The notes: a model not told the origin generated them from the letters alone. A DNA stretch of 64,000 nucleotides from CBFIDA01 sp965661085 (GCA_965661085.1 CBFIDA010000007.1:10686-74685); one strand, 5' to 3'; shown: positions 26,257 through 34,685, counted from the first letter of the stretch. Numbers and translations are program-made.

Positions 26257-26281
26257 CATCTACCTCCTGTGCTTACAAACG

Positions 26282-27049
26282 TTACACATTTGTATTGTCG
26301 CCGGGGCTTGTGTTGTAGACACCATGTTGGTAACGGTATTCTGTAGGTGTGATGCCTTTTTGGTTTTTAAAAAAACGCATGAAAGAAGATGGATGTTTGT
26401 AACCCAGTACACGTGCAATTTTTTGAATGTCAAACTGTGTGTCCAGCAGTAAGGCACAGGCTAGTTTCATCAAACAACGGGCTTGTGTTTCTGAAAAACT
26501 TTCTCCCACCTGTTTTTTGTAGGCACGACTCATGTATTTGTAGCTGATGTTTTGTTTGTTGGTCAGCGTCTTGAGGGAGCAGTGCGCATAATTGGGATCC
26601 TGGGCAGTAGCATGGATGTGTTCAACCAATTTTTTATAGGGTAAAAAATTAAGATCCACTGATTGTTTGGCCATATATTGAAGGTCTCTAGAGAGTGCTT
26701 CAAAATCAAAAGGCTTTTCGTGAATGGTGTCGATGTTGTAGCATTTAAACTGCCCATCAAGTTCGGGGCTGTAATAAGCTGTGATGACACTGATGGGCAG
26801 GGTGGGGAGATGTTGTCGCAAGGTCGGCAACAAATCAAATGCGTCGATGTTGTATTTGAGCTTATAGTCCAAAAGAATACCATGACACAAGTGTGCAGAG
26901 TGATGGATGGATTGCTTCAGTCTACGCAAAACCATTTTGCGGTTTTGGAGCAACACAAACTGAAATTGTTGGAAGCGAATGGCGAGCAGTTGCACTGTTG
27001 TAGGATCGTCATCTATGATCCAGAAAATAGGTTTATGGCATGCTTCCAT
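26282..27049 (-). CDS. Response regulator with AraC-type DNA-binding domain
   Basis: A 255-residue regulator. The receiver domain (1-125) has the acidic cluster IIDDD near residue 13, the phosphorylation aspartate D61 in GILLDYKL, threonine in SVITAYYSPE and lysine in IHEKPFDF. The C-terminal part holds an AraC/XylS helix-turn-helix: FDIQKIARVLGYKHPSSFMRFFKNQKGITPTEYR. ATG 27049 with GGAGAG is chosen over a frame 29 codons longer. A perfect 24-bp palindrome lies about 175 bases upstream (27224-27247) and may be its target. It is cotranscribed with the kinase. Confidence 0.9.
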   Translation of the reverse strand: MEACHKPIFWIIDDDPTTVQLLAIRFQQFQFVLLQNRKMVLRRLKQSIHHSAHLCHGILLDYKLKYNIDAFDLLPTLRQHLPTLPISVITAYYSPELDGQFKCYNIDTIHEKPFDFEALSRDLQYMAKQSVDLNFLPYKKLVEHIHATAQDPNYAHCSLKTLTNKQNISYKYMSRAYKKQVGESFSETQARCLMKLACALLLDTQFDIQKIARVLGYKHPSSFMRFFKNQKGITPTEYRYQHGVYNTSPGDNTNV

Positions 27050-27416
27050 CGCAATCTCTCCAAAATACCATTGTAAATCAAACCATGGCATTGGGGAAGT
27101 TGGTGTATGCGGTAAAAAGCACGCGCTTGTTCGCATAAACGGCTGTTTTTGATGGGCATTAAAATTTATGGTCGAAGGGTGTCATGTGTGTTTGCTAAAA
27201 TTTTACTGGTAACTTGCTGTTGTTGATGCATGCCATGGCATGCATCATGGCGTGAAATTGTTCTAATTGTAGGGTCATGTTGACTATGTTGAAGCACGAG
27301 ATTGCGTCAGAATTTTAGCTTCTGATGTACATGCGATGGTGCATGATGCTCCAAGATCTGGGGCGATGCGCATCCTCCTTACAGGTGGTGTAGACGCGCT
27401 GAGTCACAAAGACCAC
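27050..27416. other. Divergent control region between the response regulator and lexA
   Basis: About 370 bases with no gene. Contains a perfect 24-bp palindrome (27224-27247) and a 6-bp inverted repeat TCAGAA/TTCTGA (27308-27326 region). The lexA promoter follows at 27417. Confidence 0.5.
27224..27247. repeat. Perfect 24-bp palindrome
   Basis: TGATGCATGCCA followed by its exact reverse complement, with no central spacer. It lies between the divergent response regulator and lexA genes and is a candidate operator for a dimeric regulator; it has no T tract, so a terminator is unlikely. Confidence 0.7.
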
Positions 27417-27445
27417 TTGACTGTTCTCTTTTTGTTCTCTATAAT
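27417..27445 (+). promoter_or_regulatory. lexA promoter
   Basis: TTGACT (27417-27422), a 17-bp spacer and consensus TATAAT (27440-27445). The spacer is almost completely filled by the GTTC direct repeat described at 27423-27437. Confidence 0.75.
27423..27437 (+). promoter_or_regulatory. Candidate SOS operator GTTC-N7-GTTC
   Basis: GTTC at 27423-27426 and 27434-27437 are separated by exactly 7 bases, the direct-repeat form of LexA box known from Alphaproteobacteria rather than the CTGT-N8-ACAG palindrome usual in Gammaproteobacteria. It sits between the -35 and -10 boxes of lexA, an ideal place for autorepression. Confidence 0.55.
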
Positions 27446-27477
27446 GCAATGTGTGTCATGCTTAAAGGAGTTTTGTC

Positions 27478-28083
27478 ATGGTCGCTTTGCTTACAAAATC
27501 TGAAAGAAGAACGCTTGATTTCATTGAACAATACATGGTTCGGCATCAGTTGGCGCCAACCACTTCTGAAATTGCTGCAGGCATTCAAATTCAAAGTCGA
27601 GGTGTTGTGCATCGTTATCTCAAAAGTTTGTGTGAGAAAGGCTTCATCATCATGACGCCGCATAAGAAACGCAACATTCAGCTGGTGACACAAACGGCAT
27701 GTCATCAGTTGCCATTTGTTGGAAAAATTGCTGCAGGTCTGCCCATTGAAGCCATCACACACGATGAATCCTTTGATTTATCTGTTTTCCTTGGCAAGGG
27801 ACGTTACGCCCTTAAAGTGGAGGGAGATTCCATGATTGATGAGGGCATTTGGGATGGCGATGTGGTCGTGTGCGAGTCCGCTTCCACAGCACGCAATGGT
27901 GTCATTGTGGTCGCCTTGGTCGATCATGAAGCGGCAACATTGAAGCGTTTTTACCAAAACCAAGATCAAACAGTCACCTTGGCGCCTGCCAATGCAGCGC
28001 ATCAACCACAAATTTATCGCGCAGAACAGGTGACAATACAGGGTGTTTTCGTTGGGTTACTTAGATTTGCAGGAGGTGTATGA
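27478..28083 (+). CDS. lexA: SOS repressor LexA
   Basis: A 201-residue LexA. The winged helix-turn-helix (residues 1-65, APTTSEIAAGIQIQSRGVVHRYLKSLCEKGF) has a recognition helix with SRGVVHR, unlike E. coli. The autocleavage site is A86-G87 in VGKIAAGLP, with catalytic S118 (VEGDSMIDEGI) and K156 (AATLKRFYQ), so RecA-stimulated self-cleavage should work. AAAGGAG lies 8 bases before ATG 27478. The altered recognition helix agrees with the direct-repeat operator in its own promoter. A small membrane ORF overlaps the stop codon. Confidence 0.94.
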   Translation: MVALLTKSERRTLDFIEQYMVRHQLAPTTSEIAAGIQIQSRGVVHRYLKSLCEKGFIIMTPHKKRNIQLVTQTACHQLPFVGKIAAGLPIEAITHDESFDLSVFLGKGRYALKVEGDSMIDEGIWDGDVVVCESASTARNGVIVVALVDHEAATLKRFYQNQDQTVTLAPANAAHQPQIYRAEQVTIQGVFVGLLRFAGGV

Positions 28084-28232
28084 TGCACATGATGTATGGT
28101 TTGGCGGTGGTTTGTATGGGCTTGATTTTGTATTACCACAAAAAACATTGTTTGGTGTGTTGTGCGGCACATTGTCTTGAAAAGAGGCAACACCAACGTC
28201 GTTGGCGGCGTCATGTGATTCGAGCTTCATGA
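28080..28232 (+). CDS. Small single-helix membrane ORF coupled to lexA
   Basis: A 50-residue frame beginning ATGATG that overlaps the lexA stop (ATGA) and has AGGAGG three to six bases upstream, within the last lexA codons. The product has one hydrophobic helix (MYGLAVVCMGLILYY), a cysteine cluster (CLVCCAAHC) and a strongly basic tail (KRQHQRRWRRH). Size, topology and coupling to lexA recall SOS-induced small membrane inhibitors of division such as SidA and YneA, but no sequence similarity is claimed. Function unknown. Confidence 0.55.
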   Translation: MMHMMYGLAVVCMGLILYYHKKHCLVCCAAHCLEKRQHQRRWRRHVIRAS

Positions 28233-28377
28233 TACTGGGTGCTGAAAGGTCTATTTTCTTTGCACAACGCCAATCATCACGCATCACTGGATGACCTGAA
28301 TGATTTATCAGCACAAATGCTTTGTGTCAATAGGACTTGTCGTGTAAGCTGGGTGTGGTTTTTTTAGAGGTCGGCTT

Positions 28378-29553
28378 ATGATTTCCAGAGGCGTTTTCGG
28401 TTCTGAATCTGTTGCAGAGGGTCACCCCGACAAGGTGGCGGACATTCTTTCTGATGCCATTTTGGATGCAATCATTGCACAGGATCCCAAATGTCGTGTG
28501 GCTTGTGAAACCATGGTCAAAACTGGCATGGTGATGGTGGCAGGTGAAATTGCAACCAGCAGTTGGGTCGACATAGAAGCTTTGGTTCGTGAAGTGTTGC
28601 GTGACATTGGCTATAACAGCGAGGCCATCGGCTTTGATGGCAACACGTGTGCGGTCTTGAATGCCATTGGCAAACAATCGCCAGACATTGCACAAGGTGT
28701 GGATCGTGGTGATGCCAGCAAGCAGGGTGCGGGTGACCAAGGCATCATGTTTGGTTATGCATGTGATGAAACTGATCATTTCATGCCTGCCCCCATTGCT
28801 TACGCACATGCATTGATGCAGCGTCAGGCCTACTGTCGTAAAAATAAGTTGATACCTTGGCTTAGGCCAGACAGCAAAACACAGTTGATGTTTCGATATG
28901 AAGACAGCTATCCAGTCGGCATTGAGAGCGTTGTTTTTTCAACGCAGCATCGTGATGACGTTTCGCTCGATGATTTGAAAGAAGCTGTGATGGAAGAAAT
29001 CATCAAGCCGACGCTGCCAAGAAAATGGTTGCACAAACAAACGCATTTCTACATCAATCCAACGGGTCGCTTCGTTTTGGGTGGTCCTGTGGCCGACTGT
29101 GGTTTGACGGGCCGAAAAATCATTGTCGACACATACGGTGGTATGGCGCATCATGGTGGAGGCTGTTTTTCTGGCAAAGACCCTTCCAAGGTTGATCGTT
29201 CTGCGGCATACATGGCCCGATACATGGCCAAGAATGTTGTGGCAGCCAAATTGGCCAAACGATGTGAGATTCAGCTGACGTATGCCATTGGGGTTGAACA
29301 ACCGATCTCCATCTATGTCAACACATTTGATACGGGTCTGTTGGCAGATTCAGAGCTTTCAGATCATTTGTCATCCCATTTTGATTGCTCGCCATATGGC
29401 ATCATTCATACTCTAGATTTGTTGCGCCCCATATACCGACGATCAGCAGCTTATGGTCATTTTGGTCGTGACGATGAAGGCTTTCCTTGGGAAAAACTTG
29501 ACCAAGTTCCAATGCTTGAATCATGGGCAGGTGGTGCCAAGGTTGGGAAATAA
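28378..29553 (+). CDS. metK: S-adenosylmethionine synthetase
   Basis: MetK makes SAM from methionine and ATP. The 391-residue enzyme has FGSESVAEGHPDKVAD, GAGDQGIMFGYACDET (the conserved flexible loop region) and GGMAHHGGGCFSGKDPSKVDRSAAYMARY. GAGG precedes ATG 28378. No SAM riboswitch was recognised in the 145-base upstream space. queH starts one base after the stop, so the two are co-transcribed. Confidence 0.96.
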   Translation: MISRGVFGSESVAEGHPDKVADILSDAILDAIIAQDPKCRVACETMVKTGMVMVAGEIATSSWVDIEALVREVLRDIGYNSEAIGFDGNTCAVLNAIGKQSPDIAQGVDRGDASKQGAGDQGIMFGYACDETDHFMPAPIAYAHALMQRQAYCRKNKLIPWLRPDSKTQLMFRYEDSYPVGIESVVFSTQHRDDVSLDDLKEAVMEEIIKPTLPRKWLHKQTHFYINPTGRFVLGGPVADCGLTGRKIIVDTYGGMAHHGGGCFSGKDPSKVDRSAAYMARYMAKNVVAAKLAKRCEIQLTYAIGVEQPISIYVNTFDTGLLADSELSDHLSSHFDCSPYGIIHTLDLLRPIYRRSAAYGHFGRDDEGFPWEKLDQVPMLESWAGGAKVGK

Positions 29554-29554
29554 T

Positions 29555-30244
29555 ATGAACCCAGCTTTGACCATTGCACAATATCAGCGGCACAAGCTAC
29601 AGCTCCCCAATGAGGGCAAAAAACTGTTGCTGCATTCTTGCTGTGCGCCTTGTGCGGTGGAAATCATGGAAGCTTTGCATGCTTCAGAGATTGATTACAC
29701 GATTTTTTTCTACAACCCAAACATTCATCCAAAAAAAGAATATGAATTGCGCAAAGATGAGAACATTCGTTTTGCCAAAAAGCTGGGTGTCCCCTTCATC
29801 GATGCCGATTACGATAAAGCGCTTTGGATGGAGTTGACACGGGGCTTGGAAGATGAGCCTGAGCGGGGTGCGCGCTGCAGTGTTTGTTTTGACATGCGCT
29901 TTGAGCGTACAGCACAGTATGCAATGCATCATGGTTTTGATGTGATATCCAGCACGTTGGCCATTTCTCGTTGGAAGGATATGGCTCAAATCAACGATTG
30001 TGGCATTCGAGCTGCCAAGCGCTTTGGAAGCATCACCTATTGGGATTACAATTGGCGCAAAGATGGTGGGTCGCAACGCATGCATGAATATGCCAAACAA
30101 GAACAATTTTATCAGCAGCAATATTGTGGTTGCCATTATTCCTTGCGGGACAGCAATCGATGGCGAACGCAAAATGGGCGCCCAAAAATCAAATTGGGTC
30201 AGGATTTCTATGGCGTTGAGGATGACACAACACCCGTGTCTTGA
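29555..30244 (+). CDS. queH: Epoxyqueuosine reductase QueH
   Basis: QueH (DUF208) carries out the last step of queuosine synthesis in tRNA, reducing epoxyqueuosine, as the non-orthologous replacement of QueG. The 229-residue product has LLLHSCCAPC, FFYNPNIHPKKEYELRKDE, CSVCFDMRFERTAQYA and QQYCGCHYSLRD; the cysteines of these segments bind the 4Fe-4S cluster and adjacent iron. ATG 29555 lies one base after the metK stop; longer frame upstream is inside metK. Together with ttcA and dusA the window holds three tRNA modification genes. Confidence 0.92.
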   Translation: MNPALTIAQYQRHKLQLPNEGKKLLLHSCCAPCAVEIMEALHASEIDYTIFFYNPNIHPKKEYELRKDENIRFAKKLGVPFIDADYDKALWMELTRGLEDEPERGARCSVCFDMRFERTAQYAMHHGFDVISSTLAISRWKDMAQINDCGIRAAKRFGSITYWDYNWRKDGGSQRMHEYAKQEQFYQQQYCGCHYSLRDSNRWRTQNGRPKIKLGQDFYGVEDDTTPVS

Positions 30245-30287
30245 TGTGCGTATCCTGAAATGGTTTTGCCAAGTTTAAGGCGTATCT

Positions 30288-30326
30288 CGCGCCCATCACA
30301 CAACTCATGTGTGCATGATGAGCGCG
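30288..30326. repeat. Inverted repeat, 11-bp arms
   Basis: Arms 30288-30298 (CGCGCCCATCA) and 30316-30326 (TGATGAGCGCG) pair over 11 bp with one G-T, with a 17-base loop that can pair further (CACA/TGTG). It lies between the ends of queH and the convergent small ORF. There is no T tract on either side, so a simple intrinsic terminator is not supported, but it may protect or end the convergent transcripts. Confidence 0.5.
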
Positions 30327-30341
30327 GATGCTTGTTGTGTC

Positions 30342-30476
30342 TCAGATGAGACCGGAAGGCGAGGTGTCTTCTTCGTGATCCAACATTTTTGAGCTCAAAC
30401 AATGATGATCATCTTCAATGATCCAAGATGATGTTGATTGATTTTTGGCGAATAGACGACGTAAAAGTAAGTTCAT
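30342..30476 (-). CDS. Orphan 44-residue ORF with a strong promoter
   Basis: ATG 30476 has GGAGG 6 bases upstream and a near-perfect promoter (30508-30536), which is the main support. The peptide starts basic and hydrophobic (MNLLLRRLFAKNQ), then becomes acidic (IIEDDHH, LDHEEDTSPSGLI). No family recognised. It converges on queH across a hairpin. Confidence 0.5.
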   Translation of the reverse strand: MNLLLRRLFAKNQSTSSWIIEDDHHCLSSKMLDHEEDTSPSGLI

Positions 30477-30507
30477 AAGCAACCTCCATGTAGCGTTATG
30501 TTCAATC

Positions 30508-30536
30508 ATATTACGATACTATTTTTCCAATGTCAA
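30508..30536 (-). promoter_or_regulatory. Promoter of the 44-residue ORF
   Basis: Minus strand TTGACA (30531-30536), a 17-bp spacer and TAATAT (30508-30513). Among the best promoter matches in the window, inside an AT-rich block. Confidence 0.65.
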
Positions 30537-30589
30537 CACATATAAGAATAAATTATCATTTTTTATGCTTTTTTGTGATTTTTTACCGT

Positions 30590-30618
30590 TTGATTCTGCT
30601 GAGGTCTTTGTGTATGAT
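30590..30618 (+). promoter_or_regulatory. Promoter of the DMT-family exporter
   Basis: TTGATT (30590-30595), a 17-bp spacer and TATGAT (30613-30618), about 26 bases before ATG 30644. Confidence 0.5.
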
Positions 30619-30643
30619 GAATGCAATCATGTAAGGTAAGTCC

Positions 30644-31513
30644 ATGTCACAATGCTCATCCAAGCGTCGCGCGCATCATGCCATTTGCTTGGCGGTGTTG
30701 CTGTGGTCGACCAGTGCCACATGTCTTTTGGTGCTCCAATCATGGCCCATTTTCTTCATGACCGCCATCTTGCTCAGCAGTCATTTTTTGTTGATCGCAA
30801 TGCGGCTCACCTACATGAAAAAATGGTCACACATTTCGTCAAACCTCATGCTGTGGTGTGCGGGTGTGTTGGGTGTGGTGGGCAATGACTTTTGTTATTA
30901 TTTTGCATTGCGTCGCATGTCGCCTGTTTTGGTGGAGTTGATCAGTTGGTGTTGGCCCTTTTTTGTCATGCTTTATGTGCATAAATTGGCTTGTTCCATA
31001 CGCATGTGCCTGGGGCTTTGTGCCGCATTTTTCGCCATTGCCATCTTACAATGGCATGATTTGATGGTGGCATGGCACACCCATCAGGGTGGGCATTGTG
31101 GTTGGATGTGGGCCTTGGGTTCTGCATGCACATGGGCCTTTTATACGGTTGTCAGCCGCCAATATCCAGAAGCACCACAGGAAATGGTTGGCTTATACGC
31201 AGGGGTTGGCGCTGTGTTGGCATGGGGGTTGCATTGCCATCTCGAGGCAGGGTTGTCTTTGCATTGGCCTGGTACCGTTTCCCTGTGTTGGATGTTGTTG
31301 GGGCCATCTTCTTTGGCGTATTATGCATGGGATTATGGCGTGTCTTATGGTGCCATTGATCACGCCAGTTTGTATGCCTTTGCCATTCCAGTGTTGTCTT
31401 ATTTTTGTTTGGTAAGCTTTGGGGGGGTGACCTTTTCCTGGCTGGGTGTGATCAGTGTGTTGCTTTTATTTGGCGCACTTTGGCTCAATAGAGATGCGTT
31501 GTTTGTGGCCTAG
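30644..31513 (+). CDS. EamA (drug/metabolite transporter) family membrane protein
   Basis: A 289-residue protein with about ten helices in two EamA halves. AVLLWSTSATCLLVL at the start and GPSSLAYYAWDYGVSYGAIDHASLYAFAIPVLS in the second half resemble aromatic amino acid exporters of the YddG type. Export of amino acids or other metabolites is inferred. It converges on nth with a 4-base overlap. It is rich in cysteine and tryptophan, without other oddity. Confidence 0.8.
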   Translation: MSQCSSKRRAHHAICLAVLLWSTSATCLLVLQSWPIFFMTAILLSSHFLLIAMRLTYMKKWSHISSNLMLWCAGVLGVVGNDFCYYFALRRMSPVLVELISWCWPFFVMLYVHKLACSIRMCLGLCAAFFAIAILQWHDLMVAWHTHQGGHCGWMWALGSACTWAFYTVVSRQYPEAPQEMVGLYAGVGAVLAWGLHCHLEAGLSLHWPGTVSLCWMLLGPSSLAYYAWDYGVSYGAIDHASLYAFAIPVLSYFCLVSFGGVTFSWLGVISVLLLFGALWLNRDALFVA

Positions 31514-32154
31514 GTCGCATCAGATGTTTTATCTGGATGCATACACCATGTACGAATGGGACACCGATTGCACAATGGTTTTCTGGCTTTGCAGATGTAA
31601 CGGCCATGCAAAATCAACCAGTGGTGCGCATGTTGTAGAAATGGTTTTGGGATGCATTTCAACAAGGCCAGTTCAGTTTGTAAAGGTGTCTTTTTGTTTT
31701 TGACCAAGCCGGTGCGGTGTGCCACCCGAAAGACATGGGTGTCAACCGCTAATGTGGGTTCGCCAAAGGCGACATTCAAAACCACATTGGCAGTTTTGCG
31801 ACCAACGCCTGGTAAGGCCTCAAGAGCCTGGCGTGACCTCGGAATTTCACCATTGTGCTGTTCGACTAAGATTTGGCAAGTCGCCATCACATGCTTGGCC
31901 TTGTTGCGAAACAAACCAATATGCTGAATGCACTCGATCAATCTTTTTTCACCCAATGCCAATATTTGTGCAGGCGTGTTGGCTTGCGCATAGAGCTTTG
32001 CAGTCACTTTGTTGACTTGAATGTCGGTGCTTTGTGCCGACAACAAAACGGCAATCAAACATTCAAAAGGGCTGTTGAACTGTAATTCGGTTTCAGGTGT
32101 GGGACTCTGTGCTGCCCAGGTTTCAAAAATGTGTTGAATGTTTTTTTTCAGCAT
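31510..32154 (-). CDS. nth: Endonuclease III (DNA glycosylase/AP lyase)
   Basis: Nth removes oxidised pyrimidines from DNA and nicks at the abasic site. The 214-residue enzyme has the helix-hairpin-helix ALPGVGRKTANVVLN with the catalytic lysine, the aspartate in AVDTHVFRVAHR, and the 4Fe-4S loop CKARKPLCNRCPIRTWC (C-x6-C-x2-C-x5-C). ATG 32154 is chosen; a GTG four codons upstream is possible. It lies downstream of rnfB in the same direction, as in Pseudomonas and E. coli where rnf genes precede nth. Confidence 0.95.
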   Translation of the reverse strand: MLKKNIQHIFETWAAQSPTPETELQFNSPFECLIAVLLSAQSTDIQVNKVTAKLYAQANTPAQILALGEKRLIECIQHIGLFRNKAKHVMATCQILVEQHNGEIPRSRQALEALPGVGRKTANVVLNVAFGEPTLAVDTHVFRVAHRTGLVKNKKTPLQTELALLKCIPKPFLQHAHHWLILHGRYICKARKPLCNRCPIRTWCMHPDKTSDAT

Positions 32155-32401
32155 GATGGTTGCCACTCAAATTCGATGATGTTTGGGATTCATGATGGTA
32201 TGAAATGTCGACCAGGTCAAGCGTGGTTGGTGCCATGCCTTATTTGTGCTTTTTTAGGATGCATTTTGGCATTGGGGGCCTCGTTCTACTACGGTGCGGC
32301 ATTGTGAACCAAATATTTTTTGATGGGCGCATGCGTACGGGTCAATGCCATCTGAAAGCAGGCAGGCGCCTATATTGCGCCAGATCATGCTGGCATGTTG
32401 G

Positions 32402-32983
32402 TCATGTTTTGCTTTGTGCTTGTAGTGCTTTGAGTTTTTCCGCGATGGTGTTTTTTTGCTGTTGGTGTGTTTGGCTTTTTGCTGTTTTTTCTTGCAATAG
32501 ACGTGTCGTGCGGGTCTCAAAACGTTCGCGATAATGTATGGCCAACAGGTTTTGTGCGGCATCTGATTCTGTGTCTTTGGGCACAGGATAGATGCAATCC
32601 ATCGGGCATACTGGGATACACAGATCGCACCCATTGCATTCGGTGTCAATCACGCCATGCATGGCTTTGGCTTGACCAATGATGGCATCAACAGGGCATG
32701 CTTGGATGCATTTTGTACAGCCAATGCAGACATCTGGGTCAATGACAACGCGACTGGGCGTTTTGTATTGTGATTGAACGGTTTCGATCCATGGTGCAGG
32801 ATCCAACCCCATGACATCTGCCAACCCATGCAATGTTTTCAGGCCACCAGGTTGACATTTGCTGATGTCGTCTTGACCTTGTGCGATGGCTTCTGCGTAA
32901 GGCCGACAGCCTTGATGCTGACACAATTGACATTGCGTTTGGGGGAGCTTGGTCAGTAGCTGTTCAACAGTTTGATCGGTCAT
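32402..32983 (-). CDS. rnfB: RnfB-like iron-sulfur protein without membrane anchor
   Basis: A 193-residue electron carrier. The N-terminal 4Fe-4S domain has CQLCQHQGCRPYAEAI with a later cysteine (ISKCQPGG), and two ferredoxin clusters follow: CIGCTKCIQACPVDAI and CNGCDLCIPVCPMDCI. The hydrophobic anchor of true RnfB is missing and no RnfA, C, D, G or E gene is nearby, so this is the stand-alone form found in several Gamma- and Betaproteobacteria, whose partner is unknown. The C-terminal 40 residues are polar and lysine/glutamine-rich. Its start overlaps the metG stop (ATGA). Confidence 0.87.
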   Translation of the reverse strand: MTDQTVEQLLTKLPQTQCQLCQHQGCRPYAEAIAQGQDDISKCQPGGLKTLHGLADVMGLDPAPWIETVQSQYKTPSRVVIDPDVCIGCTKCIQACPVDAIIGQAKAMHGVIDTECNGCDLCIPVCPMDCIYPVPKDTESDAAQNLLAIHYRERFETRTTRLLQEKTAKSQTHQQQKNTIAEKLKALQAQSKT

Positions 32984-34626
32984 GATGGTGTGGTTGCATT
33001 GAACACATTGGCCTTGTCGGTTGGAATGCGCTTCATGAGATGATTGTAGGGGCGGATTTGATGATTCAGTAAGGGCGCATGCAAGTCATCCCAATACAGC
33101 GGTTCCACATTGAGAAATGCTTCGATGCTTGCCACCAGGCTTGGCATGATCGGCTTGAGGAAAATCGCCAAGTCTCTGAAGCACAGCATGGCCAATGTAC
33201 ACATGCGCTGCACATCGGCATGTTGTGTTTCATCTTTGACAGCTTGCCAAGGCGCTGCATCGGCAATCGCTTGATTGACTTGATCGGCCAGGGCGCACAG
33301 CAGACGACATGCCTGTGAGAATTCTCTTTCGTTGTAACAGTTCGCAATGATGGGGGCTTGGACTTGAAACGTGTCCAGCAGAGGGTGGGTCATGGGTGTG
33401 TCAACAAAGCGACCATCAAAATGACGTGTCAAAAATTTGGCAGTTCGGCTGGCAATGTTGATGATTTTACCGACCAGGTCCACATTGATTTTATGAATGA
33501 AATCCTCCCAATTGAGATCCAGGTCTTCGACTGAGCTGTTCAATTTGCTGGCAAAATAATAGCGCAAATGTTCGGATTCAAAATGTTGCAGGTAATCTTG
33601 AGCCGTGATGAAAGTGCCACGTGATTTGGACATTTTTTTGCCATCGATGGTCAAAAAACCATGGGCAAACAGGGCTGTGGGTGTGCGTAATTGTGCCGTG
33701 TGCAGGACGGCAGGCCAGAATACACCATGGAAATACACAATGTCTTTGCCAATGAAGTGGTAAATTGGTGTGGTGCTGTCTTTGGACCACAATGAAGCAG
33801 CATCCAGGCCATGTTTTTGGCCGTAGGCTTCTGTGGCTGCAATGTAACCAATGGGTGCATCCAGCCAGACATAAAAGTATTTGTCGGAGGTGTTGGGTAT
33901 TTTGAATCCAAAATAGGGCGCATCTCGAGAAATGTCCCAATCTTTCAAGGCTTCATGCAGCCATTCTTTCAATTTGTTGACCACAGCAGGTTGGAGTGCA
34001 TCGTTGTCCAGCCAATGCGCAATGACATCTTGGCAAGCAGACAGTTTAAAGAAAAAATGTTCTGAGGGTTGGGTGATCGGCGTGGCACCACTGACAATCG
34101 ACTTTGGTGCTTTCATCTCAAGAGGGTCGTAGGTTGCTCCGCATTGTTCACAGGCATCGCCATACTGATCTTCTGCGCCACATTTTGGACAGATGCCTTT
34201 GACAAAACGATCGGGCAGGAACATCTTTGCTTCGGGATCGTAAGCTTGATGGATCGTCTTTCGGTCAATGGCAGATTGTGATTCCAGGGCGTGATAGATG
34301 CGTTCCGTCCATGCTTTGTTTTCAGAGGAATGGGTGCTGTGATATTGGTCAAATACGATGCCAAAAGCACCAAGATCTTGTTGATGTTCCTGATGCACTT
34401 GCGCAATCATGGTCTCGGGGTCGATGCCTTGTTTTTGGCTAGACAGCATGATGGGCGTGCCATGGGCGTCATCACCGCTGAAAAACAAGCAGTGTTTTCT
34501 TTGTAAGCGCTGAAATCTGACCCAAATGTCTGCTTGAATGGCTTCGACCATGTGCCCAAGGTGCAAGCTGCCATTGGCATAAAAAAGTGCGGTTGTGACA
34601 ATCATGTCGGGTTTTTGTTTGGTCAT
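32980..34626 (-). CDS. metG: Methionyl-tRNA synthetase
   Basis: MetG charges tRNA-Met. The 548-residue class I synthetase has FYANGSLHLGHMVEAIQADIWVRFQR (HIGH motif as HLGH), the zinc knuckle CPKCGAEDQYGDACEQCGATY, and KKMSKSRGTF (KMSKS). The C-terminal EMAPII-like tRNA-binding domain that lengthens E. coli MetG to about 680 residues is absent, as in other short MetG forms. ATG 34626 (MTKQKPD) is selected by comparison with the family; the frame runs 34 codons further into the next gene. It is coupled to rnfB by an ATGA overlap. Confidence 0.95.
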   Translation of the reverse strand: MTKQKPDMIVTTALFYANGSLHLGHMVEAIQADIWVRFQRLQRKHCLFFSGDDAHGTPIMLSSQKQGIDPETMIAQVHQEHQQDLGAFGIVFDQYHSTHSSENKAWTERIYHALESQSAIDRKTIHQAYDPEAKMFLPDRFVKGICPKCGAEDQYGDACEQCGATYDPLEMKAPKSIVSGATPITQPSEHFFFKLSACQDVIAHWLDNDALQPAVVNKLKEWLHEALKDWDISRDAPYFGFKIPNTSDKYFYVWLDAPIGYIAATEAYGQKHGLDAASLWSKDSTTPIYHFIGKDIVYFHGVFWPAVLHTAQLRTPTALFAHGFLTIDGKKMSKSRGTFITAQDYLQHFESEHLRYYFASKLNSSVEDLDLNWEDFIHKINVDLVGKIINIASRTAKFLTRHFDGRFVDTPMTHPLLDTFQVQAPIIANCYNEREFSQACRLLCALADQVNQAIADAAPWQAVKDETQHADVQRMCTLAMLCFRDLAIFLKPIMPSLVASIEAFLNVEPLYWDDLHAPLLNHQIRPYNHLMKRIPTDKANVFNATTPS

Positions 34627-34685
34627 GCGAGCATCTGGTTTGAGGGCATGACATAACCTATCATCGGCCATGCACAAGGTCAAAT

